IMG/VR virus record: IMGVR_UViG_3300008221_000015
Span: 1 to 36,310 of that record
DNA from: a virus
Length of the DNA: 36,310 bases
Strand: one strand, 5' to 3'
Below the pieces are notes generated by a model that saw nothing but the letters and a program-made list of their open reading frames with translations, was not told where the DNA came from and did not search any database. Positions 1 to 7,418 of this stretch are shown here, piece after piece; within the stretch, counting starts at the first letter, position 1, and each line of letters starts with the position of its first letter. A program made the translations under genes and the position numbers.

Positions 1-2
1 CC

Positions 3-944
3 TCAGACAAATATGACCTTCGCCAGCGCGCAATTCTGGTGAAGGTTAACACCTCACTATTCGGCACCCAGAAGAAAGACAAGGATGCAACGGCTTCCAC
101 TGCCGATCAGTATGGAGCCAGCGTCGATCAGGTGGCCGTGACCAAGTCGATCATCAATCGGAAAAATCCTTTGTTCAAGAATATCGACAAGATCAAGGGT
201 CAGATACGCAACTCGCATCTGGCAATGACAGGTTGCTGGAACGATGATTTTCGCATCATCACAACCAAAAAATACACCATGTGGCGCTCCACAATGGATG
301 AGTTGATCAGCGATTTCAATGATGCAGTCGATCAATTCGTCAGAGCCAGATCAGATATTATCGCTGAGGCTCAGGACAACCTTGGCACTCTGTACGATCC
401 CAGCCTCATACCAACAGCGGACGAAATGCGCGAAGCATTTTTCGCAGGTGTCGAGACTGAGGTGCTACCGGATCGTGGTAACACAATGCTTGATCTCGAT
501 AAGGTCCAGATGGACCGCATAGTGGCAGACGCCAACGCCGCCGATCAACAGCGGATCGAGACCCTTGCGACAGAGACACACGACAAAGTCCGCAGGGAGC
601 TTAAGAACATGATCGATGCGCTTAAGACCTACGGAGACGCCTTGCCCGATACCAAACGAACAAGCACATTTCGCGACAGTTTGGTGAAGCGTATGGCAGC
701 TTTAGCTGACACGTTGCCAGCTCTGAATATCATGGGATGCCCAAAGCTAGACAAACTAGCCAAGGATATCGCCGCAGAGCTGACAGTCGTAAGCTCCGCT
801 GAGTTGCGGGGTGACGCAGTCAAGGGTGATAACAAATCAGCGGAGAGGGCAGAGGCTGAGGCATCAAACAAGCGTGAGGCAACAGTCAAAGCCGCCGAAA
901 ATATTCTGTCTGATCTGGACGGGGTCTTCGGCAACACTGCCTGA
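3..944 (+). CDS. Conserved phage protein of a MoxR/VWA cassette (5'-partial)
   Basis: The reading frame is open to the left edge of the window, so the gene starts upstream. The GTG at 39 has no Shine-Dalgarno sequence, and the residues before it (DLRQRAILVK) continue the protein naturally. The product is soluble, mostly helical and ends in a charged, Ala/Glu-rich tail. It resembles, from memory, a conserved phage family whose N-terminus reads like RA-LV-L-IS-W, found between a MoxR-type AAA+ ATPase gene and a VWA gene in several phages, including N4-like ones. The next gene, 32 bases downstream, is a VWA protein, which supports this. The ATPase would lie left of the window. The molecular role is unknown; a partner in an ATPase-driven remodelling complex is inferred. 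Confidence 0.75.
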   Translation, partial: SDKYDLRQRAILVKVNTSLFGTQKKDKDATASTADQYGASVDQVAVTKSIINRKNPLFKNIDKIKGQIRNSHLAMTGCWNDDFRIITTKKYTMWRSTMDELISDFNDAVDQFVRARSDIIAEAQDNLGTLYDPSLIPTADEMREAFFAGVETEVLPDRGNTMLDLDKVQMDRIVADANAADQQRIETLATETHDKVRRELKNMIDALKTYGDALPDTKRTSTFRDSLVKRMAALADTLPALNIMGCPKLDKLAKDIAAELTVVSSAELRGDAVKGDNKSAERAEAEASNKREATVKAAENILSDLDGVFGNTA

Positions 945-976
945 CCAATACTCACAATCAATGGGAGATATCGATC

Positions 977-2332
977 ATGAAAAATACACCAGAAAAACGT
1001 GCGCTCGACAAACTGGACGTTGGCCGCAAATTTATCATGCGAAATCAAGCCTTCTTTGCATCACTTATGCTGGGCCTCGACATGCAACAAGATGACAAAG
1101 TCGAGACGATGGCGACCAACGGCAAAAACTTGTTATGGTGTGCGGACTTCGTTGCTAACCAATGTGATCAGGACAAAGTATCGTTCATCATTTTGCATGA
1201 AATCTTGCACGTAGTCTTCAAGCACCACCTGCGGCGGGGCAACCGTGATCCACGTTTGTGGAATAACGCCGCCGACTATGTGATCAATGCCCAGATCGTC
1301 AATATGGGCTTACGCTACAAGATGACTGTTGATCAGTTCCGCAGGTCCAGCAGCCGTTGGTTAAGAGAGATTGCCCATTACGTGAGACCTGAATATAAGA
1401 TGCCTGAAGATGGCCTGTTCGATCCCAAGTATTTTGGTATGACCACTGAGGAGGTATACAACCTGCTCAAAAAAGAGGGTGACAAAGAGGCTGATAATAA
1501 GAGCGAGGCAAGCTCAGGTGTAGGAGGAGAGACCCAGCCCAGCGAAGAGACCCAGCCCAGCGAAGAGACCCAGCCCAGCGAAGAGACCCAGCCCGATCAA
1601 GGTGCAGGGGATTGTCCTTGGGGTGGCGTGTCCGATGCTACAGGCGAAGACGGTGAAGCCCTGACGCCGGATGAGCTACAAGAAGTCGAGCGTGAACTGA
1701 CCCGCCAGATCAGTACGGCGGTCAGTATCGCCAAGGGACGGGGGCAGTTGCCCAGTGGATTTGCAGATGCGATATCCGCTGACAATGCACCATCTCAAGA
1801 TTGGTCAGATATTATACAAGCCAGTTTGCAAGATGATGCCCCTAGCGACTTCTCGTTTTCCAAGCCTAATCGTTTTTATATGGACGGCGACATCATCATG
1901 CCGTCAGTCGAGCGAGATGGTATGGGTCCAATTGCAATATTCGCAGATGCATCAGGCAGCGTATCATCTGGAGAGTTCGCCCAGTTCATGAGCGACATCT
2001 CAGCGATCTGCGAGGAGCTTAACCCTGAAAGCGTGATGCTCATCCAGTTCGATACAGACTGTGCCGAGCCTGAGTATCTGGAGAGAGGCGATACGCCTGA
2101 GCTGGTACGCCGCAAGGATGGCGGCACGACATTCTCTGCCCCCTTCAAATACGCAGAGAAGCATGACCTGCTTGATGACCTCGAAGCCATCATCGTATTC
2201 ACCGATGGCGGAGACAACCAGTACGCCGATGAGCCTGATTGCAAAGTGATCTGGGCAACCACTGGTGCCTTCTGGAACGGCAAGCCACCTTACGGCGAAG
2301 TCGTAAGCGTTACCTTTAACAAAGCCGCATAG
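977..2332 (+). CDS. Metallopeptidase-like / VWA-domain protein (DUF2201 type)
   Basis: The 451-residue protein has two parts. The N-terminal part carries a zinc-peptidase-like motif HEILH (residues 74-78) followed by KHH at 82-84, as in the DUF2201 N-terminal domain. The C-terminal part is a VWA-like fold with a MIDAS-type DASGS at 324-328 and TDGGD at 409-413. A low-complexity acidic linker (about 170-205) holds ETQPSE repeats. The start is supported by GGGAG nine bases before the ATG. Such proteins pair with MoxR AAA+ ATPases (RavA/ViaA-like systems) and are thought to act in chaperone or metal-insertion complexes. The upstream gene is the cassette partner. Whether the peptidase site is active in the phage protein is unknown. 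Confidence 0.85.
   Translation: MKNTPEKRALDKLDVGRKFIMRNQAFFASLMLGLDMQQDDKVETMATNGKNLLWCADFVANQCDQDKVSFIILHEILHVVFKHHLRRGNRDPRLWNNAADYVINAQIVNMGLRYKMTVDQFRRSSSRWLREIAHYVRPEYKMPEDGLFDPKYFGMTTEEVYNLLKKEGDKEADNKSEASSGVGGETQPSEETQPSEETQPSEETQPDQGAGDCPWGGVSDATGEDGEALTPDELQEVERELTRQISTAVSIAKGRGQLPSGFADAISADNAPSQDWSDIIQASLQDDAPSDFSFSKPNRFYMDGDIIMPSVERDGMGPIAIFADASGSVSSGEFAQFMSDISAICEELNPESVMLIQFDTDCAEPEYLERGDTPELVRRKDGGTTFSAPFKYAEKHDLLDDLEAIIVFTDGGDNQYADEPDCKVIWATTGAFWNGKPPYGEVVSVTFNKAA
1529..1594 (+). repeat. 18-bp in-frame tandem repeat in the VWA gene linker
   Basis: Three perfect copies of an 18-base unit (gagacccagcccagcgaa) start at 1529, 1547 and 1565, followed by a 12-base partial copy. Each encodes ETQPSE. 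The perfect identity suggests recent expansion by slippage, so linker length may vary between related phages. Confidence 0.95.
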
Positions 2333-2333
2333 C

Positions 2334-2360
2334 TAATCGGGGAGGCGGGAACGCCTCCCC
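2334..2360 (+). terminator. Strong hairpin after the VWA gene
   Basis: A perfect 9-bp stem (GGGGAGGCG at 2339-2347 with its complement at 2352-2360) is closed by a GGAA tetraloop of the GNRA type, starting six bases after the VWA stop codon. No U-tract follows, so it may be an RNA-processing or stability hairpin, or a partial terminator. Almost the same sequence recurs at 31207-31230. Confidence 0.6.
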
Positions 2361-2386
2361 TCATCTACTTAAAAGGAACCACTATC

Positions 2387-2617
2387 ATGACGCAACTACA
2401 CGTAACCCACATCGTTCGCGCTTTAGAAAATGTATATTTATGCTCCAGTACTGAGGATAGATTAGCTTTGACCTACAACGCATGGAACCAATTCATGCAA
2501 TCCCGTGGCACGTTATCTTTACCATTTAACATAAGATTAAGTGAAAGCAATGTGATTAATATGCAGGGTGACCAAGGTGTAGTCATCACAGACGCGAGCA
2601 ACATAGGGAGAAAATAA
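2387..2617 (+). CDS. Hypothetical small phage protein (76 aa)
   Basis: I do not recognise this protein. It is soluble with no clear motif. AAAAGGA lies nine bases before the ATG and gives a good ribosome binding site. It begins a run of short plus-strand genes, and its stop is one base before the next start codon, which suggests co-transcription and coupling. Confidence 0.7.
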   Translation: MTQLHVTHIVRALENVYLCSSTEDRLALTYNAWNQFMQSRGTLSLPFNIRLSESNVINMQGDQGVVITDASNIGRK

Positions 2618-2618
2618 A

Positions 2619-2879
2619 ATGATTTATATTGTAACAAACGAAGCAGGAAAAGGCATCAGATTGATCACGGCCTTCGAAGACAAAGCAGACTTCGCGCAAT
2701 ATGCCGATGACGTGACCGCCTATACCAGCACCAATATCCTGCGATCAGACAACATTGATGATATCTGTCATAAGCTTATGGATGCAGGTATGGGCTTTGG
2801 GATGCGGCAGCACAACCGCATAAGCAGGAAAGAAGCAAAGCGTCATGTCAGCCAAGGTGTGAAGAGTTGTGGAATGTAA
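2619..2879 (+). CDS. Hypothetical small phage protein (86 aa)
   Basis: I do not recognise this protein. It begins with a short hydrophobic strand (MIYIVTNEAGKG) and ends in a basic tail. AGGGAG precedes the ATG inside the end of the previous gene. It is followed by a 254-base stretch without a gene that is rich in hairpins. Confidence 0.7.
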   Translation: MIYIVTNEAGKGIRLITAFEDKADFAQYADDVTAYTSTNILRSDNIDDICHKLMDAGMGFGMRQHNRISRKEAKRHVSQGVKSCGM

Positions 2880-2883
2880 CAGA

Positions 2884-3120
2884 TTAAGGATACGCGCTGG
2901 GTAGTGACCAGCTAGTCGGCAGTCCCACACTGTGACGATGGAAGCGGGTTCAAGACCCGCAGACAAGGGCTTGCTCAGATGAGCCGGGGATAGGCTTCGT
3001 TAGTTAGGTGTGTGGAAACTTTAAAGAAGCACACCTAACCCTAGATATTCAAAAGTTCCCCAGCGCTATCGGGGACGATAGCGCTGGGTGGATTTCCACG
3101 CAAGATAAATAATTAAATAT
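2884..3120 (+). ncRNA. Structured non-coding region / possible 5' leader RNA
   Basis: No convincing ORF lies here, but there are six stem-loops in about 195 bases: GCTGG/CCAGC (2896-2912); a bulged 7-bp stem (2915-2936); a T-arm-like GCGGG/CCCGC with loop TTCAAGA (2944-2960); GCTC/GAGC (2973-2984); a perfect 10-bp stem (3003-3012 with 3030-3039); and a perfect 13-bp stem with a GGGA (GNRA) loop (3059-3088). TGGAAA in the loop at 3013-3018 can pair with TTTCCA at 3093-3098, giving a possible pseudoknot. It lies directly upstream of the Shine-Dalgarno of a 32-residue peptide. It could be a regulatory leader or a small RNA. A canonical tRNA cannot be drawn. The strand is inferred from the neighbouring genes. 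Confidence 0.4.
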
Positions 3121-3133
3121 AAGGAGAACAATC

Positions 3134-3232
3134 ATGACTACAACTGTAAAATTTTGCTGGCTTTTCCTGTCACTATCGGCGGGCTTTACGATAACTGTAA
3201 TTTTAGTACTACTCGATGCGTTTGTTTATTAA
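3134..3232 (+). CDS. Small hydrophobic membrane peptide (32 aa)
   Basis: A short ORF begins MTTTVKFCWLFLSLSAG and continues with a hydrophobic stretch to a TAA. A strong AAGGAG (3121-3126) sits eight bases before the ATG. Nearly the whole peptide could span the membrane once. It is placed just after the structured region at 2884-3120. I do not recognise a family. Small hydrophobic early phage peptides can act on host membrane proteins or as superinfection or toxic peptides, but nothing here shows which. Confidence 0.55.
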   Translation: MTTTVKFCWLFLSLSAGFTITVILVLLDAFVY

Positions 3233-3274
3233 GACCGCCCACACCCCCAACCAAAACAAGAAGGAAACAAAATA

Positions 3275-3484
3275 ATGTATATCAACAAATTATCCATCGA
3301 AGCTTTCAACGATTATCAAGTCAAAGGTAAGAAGCCCCAGTCAGATAAAATTGCTACGTTTTCTTTCCACGAAAACATGGGCTACGACAGTGAAAAACTT
3401 GAACCCCTGTTAGATGCGGTTAAAGACCTACACCCCTTTGACCCTGTACGCCTTGTTGTATCGTATGAAACCGATAATGCTTAA
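3275..3484 (+). CDS. Hypothetical small phage protein (69 aa)
   Basis: I do not recognise this protein. AAGAAGGAAAC precedes the ATG at a usual distance. The composition is mixed and soluble with no membrane segment. It belongs to the run of short plus-strand genes and is separated by 42 bases from the membrane peptide upstream. Confidence 0.65.
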   Translation: MYINKLSIEAFNDYQVKGKKPQSDKIATFSFHENMGYDSEKLEPLLDAVKDLHPFDPVRLVVSYETDNA

Positions 3485-3510
3485 CCCCAATAGCCAGCGG
3501 GAGATCACTT

Positions 3511-3702
3511 ATGAAAAACAAAAATACTTGGGATGCACTCTCTCCAAACTTTGCAGAGAAAAGCGATTGGAGCGAAGCCGTCCGCTTGGTAGGCCAAGCT
3601 GTAGATATAGCCCGTCAAAAACTATATCAAGATCGTTCTCAAGGAGCAATGGAGACCGCCGAAAGATTAGAGACCGCATGGAAACTACTTCAGCAGAGAT
3701 AA
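3511..3702 (+). CDS. Hypothetical small helical protein (63 aa)
   Basis: I do not recognise this protein. It is predicted helical (SDWSEAVRLVGQAVDIARQK, then AMETAERLETAWKLLQ), so probably a two-helix hairpin. GGGAG lies upstream of the ATG. Twenty-six bases separate it from the gene before. Confidence 0.65.
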   Translation: MKNKNTWDALSPNFAEKSDWSEAVRLVGQAVDIARQKLYQDRSQGAMETAERLETAWKLLQQR

Positions 3703-3718
3703 GGGAGAATATATTATA

Positions 3719-3907
3719 TTGGTAAAAATCAAACCCATCCAACCTACGCCCCGTAAAGTATCCAGAGAAAACCATCACAAAGGCCAGACCGCCAGCAACG
3801 ATAACCGCGCACTGGTAACAACCAACATCCCTACCACCTCACCCACAACCAAGCCAGTTATCTACGCAGTGACTGATCGAGGTACTTTACTCGACATAAT
3901 CGTATAA
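3719..3907 (+). CDS. Hypothetical small basic protein (62 aa, TTG start)
   Basis: Translation would begin at a TTG, with AAGGGAGA (about 3701-3708) at acceptable spacing. The N-terminal half is basic and Pro/Thr-rich and probably disordered, ending in a short hydrophobic strand (VIYAVTDRGTLLDIIV). I do not recognise it. The TTG start lowers confidence, but the frame fills the gap between two well-supported genes. Confidence 0.5.
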   Translation: MVKIKPIQPTPRKVSRENHHKGQTASNDNRALVTTNIPTTSPTTKPVIYAVTDRGTLLDIIV

Positions 3908-3925
3908 CAAGGAGTGATCACTATC

Positions 3926-4243
3926 ATGATTAAAATGAACAGCGAACTCAACCCGGTGACCAAGGCGGTCATCAAACGTATCCGCGATTGGTGTGACGAC
4001 TGCTTGAACACCAACAGCCTACTCACCGACCAACATCACGGCATCGATGGTATCGAATACCATCGTGATGAAACGGGCAAGCTAACCTTCACAACATTAG
4101 ACATCGACAGGGATGAAGAAAACCAAGAAAGAACACATCCGTTCTTCCTGATCCCGCAAATGCTTATTGCAAGCACCAGCCTCGCATCAAGTAATGAAAT
4201 ACACGAAGCACTTGATGATCACTTCAAGCAAAAGGACACCTGA
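3926..4243 (+). CDS. Hypothetical acidic phage protein (105 aa)
   Basis: The ATG at 3926 is preferred because AAGGAG (3909-3914) lies eleven bases before it; an in-frame GTG at 3914 overlaps that site and is unlikely. The protein is soluble and rich in Asp, Glu and His, with a central segment HHGIDGIEYHRDETGKLTF that looks like a beta hairpin. I do not recognise a family. It ends three bases before the next start. Confidence 0.65.
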   Translation: MIKMNSELNPVTKAVIKRIRDWCDDCLNTNSLLTDQHHGIDGIEYHRDETGKLTFTTLDIDRDEENQERTHPFFLIPQMLIASTSLASSNEIHEALDDHFKQKDT

Positions 4244-4246
4244 ACC

Positions 4247-4435
4247 ATGACCAACAATGCCCGTGAACTCATAGCCACATTGTCTGACCCTAAATACCTA
4301 AACATGTATCGGGCATTCAATAAGATGATTGACCGCGCAAATGATCCAGCATTCAAAAAAATATGGACATCCAAACGTGGACAGGTTGCACGATTGGCCG
4401 ACCAATGTTTACTAGAGGAAACTAAAAATGCTTAA
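4247..4435 (+). CDS. Hypothetical small helical protein (62 aa)
   Basis: I do not recognise this protein. It is helical and slightly basic (KMIDRANDPAFKKIWTSKRG). AAAAGGAC precedes the ATG. Its end overlaps the start of the ribbon-helix-helix gene by eight bases, so the two are probably translationally coupled. Confidence 0.65.
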   Translation: MTNNARELIATLSDPKYLNMYRAFNKMIDRANDPAFKKIWTSKRGQVARLADQCLLEETKNA

Positions 4436-4589
4436 CCCTATTAAGAAGAAAAAAGATATCCGGGTCACTGTACTGGTTAAACCCGAGCTACACCCTCGTC
4501 TAAAAGCTCTAGCTCTTTCAGAGGAGCGATCTGTTTCCAAAGAAATAATCTCTCTCATCAAACAAGCTCTCAAGGAAAAAAACCTATGA
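4428..4589 (+). CDS. Ribbon-helix-helix (Arc/CopG-like) DNA-binding protein, 53 aa
   Basis: The 53-residue ORF has the RHH pattern: a basic N-terminus, one beta strand (IRVTVLVK), a first helix (PELHPRLKALALSEE), then RSVSKEIISLIKQALKE as the second helix. Proteins of this fold dimerise through the strand and place it in the DNA major groove; phage examples include Arc and Mnt. AGAGGAA lies before the ATG at 4428. The stop overlaps the next start as ATGA. It could control this early cluster, possibly at the repeats in the nearby intergenic region, but no target is proven. Confidence 0.75.
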   Translation: MLNPIKKKKDIRVTVLVKPELHPRLKALALSEERSVSKEIISLIKQALKEKNL

Positions 4590-4849
4590 ATAATAAAACT
4601 CAAGTCCACGTATTAGCTATCAACCCTCGCGCCCAGATCGTAGCCGACAACAGGCAATGGATTGTGCAGGTCCGAAGTAAAGCTTCAGCCCCTTGGAAAT
4701 CCAAACACTTCATCAGCTCAACAAGAGGCGTCTTGCTTATGACCCTTGATGAAAACAAGATACATCCGACCGACAAAGGCAAAGACGCCATCCACGCCCT
4801 ACCTAACACATATAAACTATGGGCGGATGAACACCTAGCCGCCGCCTGA
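4586..4849 (+). CDS. Hypothetical protein (87 aa) coupled to the RHH regulator
   Basis: I do not recognise this protein. It starts within the stop codon of the RHH gene (ATGA overlap), which implies coupled translation and perhaps a shared role. The sequence has several beta-strand-like segments (QVHVLAINP, QWIVQVRS, GVLLMTLDE) and an acidic, Ala-rich end. It is the last gene of the plus-strand cluster; a strong hairpin follows 19 bases after its stop. Confidence 0.65.
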   Translation: MNNKTQVHVLAINPRAQIVADNRQWIVQVRSKASAPWKSKHFISSTRGVLLMTLDENKIHPTDKGKDAIHALPNTYKLWADEHLAAA

Positions 4850-4868
4850 ATACGCCTACTAACCCCTT

Positions 4869-4906
4869 GGCCTGTATCTGGGGTATCCAAACCCCAGATA
4901 TAGGCC
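4869..4906. terminator. Long hairpin after the left plus-strand operon
   Basis: A 15-bp stem (4869-4883 with 4892-4906, one G-U pair) encloses an 8-base loop, 19 bases after the last gene of the operon. There is no U-tract on either side, so it may work as a factor-dependent or bidirectional terminator between converging operons. Confidence 0.5.
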
Positions 4907-4977
4907 AACACCCCTCTAAACGGCTCCTAGCCGCTCCTCCACCCCTACCAGAAACAAAATCATGCAAAATATCCACT

Positions 4978-5222
4978 ACCCCCTTAATTTTCAAGGGGGC
5001 ATCGATAAGGGGGCAACTCAAGCCCAAGCTCACCAAGGCTTTGACCCTTGTTGCCCTATATACCCCCTTAAAATAATAGGTATAGGTAAGAATATAAATA
5101 ATAATACCCGCCGCCGTGCCGTGCGTGTCCAGAGTAGCGGGGTGAGATTATCAAGGGGGTAACGGGTCAAAAGAGGCAATCTTAATGATATCAACAGCTT
5201 ACGCCTTTTTTATTGCCCCCTC
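4978..5222. other. Candidate replication origin: G5-core repeats plus AT-rich stretch
   Basis: Most of the 400-base gap between converging operons (4850-5249) is covered by this element. A motif close to YAAGGGGGYA occurs six times: plus strand at 4992-5001, 5006-5015 and 5152-5161; minus strand at 4978-4987, 5061-5070 and 5214-5222 (the last with GAGGGGGCA). Copies 1 and 2 form a hairpin, and GGGCAAC (5011-5017) pairs with GTTGCCC (5050-5056). An AT-rich run (5067-5106) could unwind. The prim-pol gene ends just beside it. This is the arrangement of an iteron-type origin, but it could also be a regulator-binding cluster. The origin role is inferred. Confidence 0.4.
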
Positions 5223-5249
5223 ACTGCCCCCACTACCCCGTTTATATTT

Positions 5250-7418
5250 TCAATCCCACTCGATTTTATGCCCAAACCACTTTTCAAAACCCTCACGGCA
5301 GTATTCCAATTCAGAAAATACATAAAAATATTGACGTTTATTGTTTCTCATAAGACGCGATCTAGTAACATTACTACCAAGCATATCATTTAAACGCCTC
5401 CCAAAAGCCCTCCCCGACTGTGAGTAACGAAAGCCGTGATCCCGTGAATAGTCCCTATATATCTCATATAAATCCTGACATAAGACATCTACAGGCCATA
5501 ATTCGCCATCTTCAAAACCGGTTTGGGTGCCTGATATAGCGCCTTCCATCAAGCATTCATGTAACCACTTAGCTTCGATATCCAGAGTTTCCTCTTTCTG
5601 GTCAGCCAATGCTTGGGTCTTTGGCGGTACATGCACCAGCGTTTGATCCACATCCATCAATGACAATGCCGTCATTAAGCATTTAAACCCGTGGTTATCT
5701 TCACCCTCAAGCTGGTCATAAATAGCCTTGAAGTACGCCTTGTCTCCACGCATTAATGCGAGACATGCGAATACGCCGAAACGTCTTTCATCTACTGTGG
5801 CGGGGATGGCCCATGCGTTGTTGGACGTTATGTAAATTCTTGCGAAGTTGCGTACCATGTAAGGCTCGTAACCTTTACGCTCGATTGCGTGATCTTTACC
5901 TGTGATCACATGCTTGAGCTTTCCCTCTGCGGCTTTGTCTCCGGCCCAGAAGGCTTCCTCAAACTGGAACGCAAGCGCGCTCTCCATGTGCGAGTTGAAC
6001 TGCCCCAAGAGCATACGCTTCTCAGCAGTAACTATGTAATTGTCCCGCATCAAGGCACCGATTACATCAAAGATAAGAGACTTCCCCACACCCTTTTTAC
6101 CTGTGACAACGATAGCGGTTTCAGGCTTCTTCCAAGGATATTGGATAAGATGCGCGAAGTGATTGATCACCCACTTGTATGATTTTATATCGCCGCCGCA
6201 TACGACATCACGTATGTGTTTTAGATATTTATCACAGCCAGCCTTGGCGTCTTCCAAGGTCATTCCATATATAGGCTGGTGTGTGAAGCCCCGCCAATGG
6301 TTGTACTTACCATGCACGGGGCCGATGACTTGCGGATCGAATGTAAAGCCACGATAGGTGCGGCGTTTCTCAGACATGATCCAAGCTCTGGATATGTATA
6401 CCTTCTTATCATCGTCATCTATGAAGTAATCCGCGACAGTCATGCCGTGGAAGGTTTTCTCACCATATGTCGTGAATCGGGGACGGCCATTCGGGCCGAT
6501 GTATTCTTCGCCAATGACATGCGAGGTGCCGATGGCTATGTAAGAGAACCTCTGATAAAAGCGTTCCATTGCAGACAGTGTTCGTTTTACTACAGGGCCA
6601 CTATCTGGCTCGTCAGCGAACTGAGCTTCAGCCGTATCACGGCCAATCTTGGAGGACGAATACTTATAAGCGTTCCCTACTTTGACTTCTAATTCATTTA
6701 TATCCCACGGCGGCTCGCACCTGTCATTCCATCCAGCCTCTATCATGAGCATCTCAAGACATTTAGTTTCCGATATACCCATGTCGCGTACCCGTGCAGC
6801 CACACCAAATGCCGTGGCGTCACCGCCTGATCCCTCAATGGATATATGCGCGTGTTGATCTAGGTATTTCTTGGCTGACTTGATGTTCTCAGGTGTGTCT
6901 AAATCCCCCACAGGAATATCATGTTCGTCTTCACGTACTTTAGCTTTGTTGCATATAGCTATAAGCCCATCAGGTGCCTTCAACATTTGTGCGCCAATAG
7001 TTATAACCTTATAAGCCACGCCATCTAATTCACTTCCGGGGCCGACTACATATCCGCCCAATCCTCTTATATCTACGCCGTCGCATATACTGCTGGCGGA
7101 GTTGGATACATCTACATCTGTTTCATAATAAAGATGCCGCCCACCTGATGGAGTCTTTACTTGGAACGGACTCTCTTTGATGCCCAACGCAGTCCAGTTG
7201 GCCTCCCCGTCAAACTCTTTCATATCGATATCCACGACCAATAACCCACCGCCTGTGGCGACGCCGATGTTATAATCTTTACCATTGGCCCAAGCTTTAC
7301 CATCAGGCTTGGCTTCTTTCTGCCACCCACCTGCGTAAGGCTTTTTATCATTAGGACGTAATCTAAATATATTAAAACTTTTAGCAGCCAATGCTGCTGC
7401 AAACTTTTTCCTGATCAT
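5250..7418 (-). CDS. Bifunctional prim-pol / superfamily 3 helicase
   Basis: The 722-residue replication initiator has two enzymes. The N-terminal archaeo-eukaryotic primase (prim-pol) domain shows the metal-binding VVDIDMK (62-67), SGGRH (91-95) and DIRG (116-119). The C-terminal half is a DUF5906/D5-like SF3 helicase with Walker A GKKGVGKS (about 440-447) and a later acidic Walker-B-like EEAFW. Such proteins prime DNA synthesis and unwind the template. It is last in the replication operon, and its ATG overlaps the polymerase stop (ATGA), so translation is likely coupled. Length and motif order are typical for phage prim-pol helicases. Confidence 0.93.
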   Translation of the reverse strand: MIRKKFAAALAAKSFNIFRLRPNDKKPYAGGWQKEAKPDGKAWANGKDYNIGVATGGGLLVVDIDMKEFDGEANWTALGIKESPFQVKTPSGGRHLYYETDVDVSNSASSICDGVDIRGLGGYVVGPGSELDGVAYKVITIGAQMLKAPDGLIAICNKAKVREDEHDIPVGDLDTPENIKSAKKYLDQHAHISIEGSGGDATAFGVAARVRDMGISETKCLEMLMIEAGWNDRCEPPWDINELEVKVGNAYKYSSSKIGRDTAEAQFADEPDSGPVVKRTLSAMERFYQRFSYIAIGTSHVIGEEYIGPNGRPRFTTYGEKTFHGMTVADYFIDDDDKKVYISRAWIMSEKRRTYRGFTFDPQVIGPVHGKYNHWRGFTHQPIYGMTLEDAKAGCDKYLKHIRDVVCGGDIKSYKWVINHFAHLIQYPWKKPETAIVVTGKKGVGKSLIFDVIGALMRDNYIVTAEKRMLLGQFNSHMESALAFQFEEAFWAGDKAAEGKLKHVITGKDHAIERKGYEPYMVRNFARIYITSNNAWAIPATVDERRFGVFACLALMRGDKAYFKAIYDQLEGEDNHGFKCLMTALSLMDVDQTLVHVPPKTQALADQKEETLDIEAKWLHECLMEGAISGTQTGFEDGELWPVDVLCQDLYEIYRDYSRDHGFRYSQSGRAFGRRLNDMLGSNVTRSRLMRNNKRQYFYVFSELEYCREGFEKWFGHKIEWD

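Noticed and set aside
1529-1594. CRISPR-like repeats
   Set aside because: The repeats are contiguous 18-base units in frame within a gene, with no spacers.
2745-2966. 73-residue minus-strand ORF with SAGLEPASIVTVWDC
   Set aside because: It is antisense to a good gene and to the hairpin region. Peptides of this look often come from translating tRNA-like DNA.
2884-2970. tRNA gene suggested by T-arm-like GCGGG-TTCAAGA-CCCGC and a D-arm-like hairpin
   Set aside because: No 7-bp acceptor stem pairs around the arms, and the middle hairpin lacks T33 and a full anticodon stem. Kept only as part of a structured region.
4867-5162. Two short plus-strand ORFs in the convergent intergenic region (4867-5076 and 4962-5162)
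   Set aside because: They lack convincing ribosome binding sites and run through hairpins and repeats. The composition does not look like protein coding.
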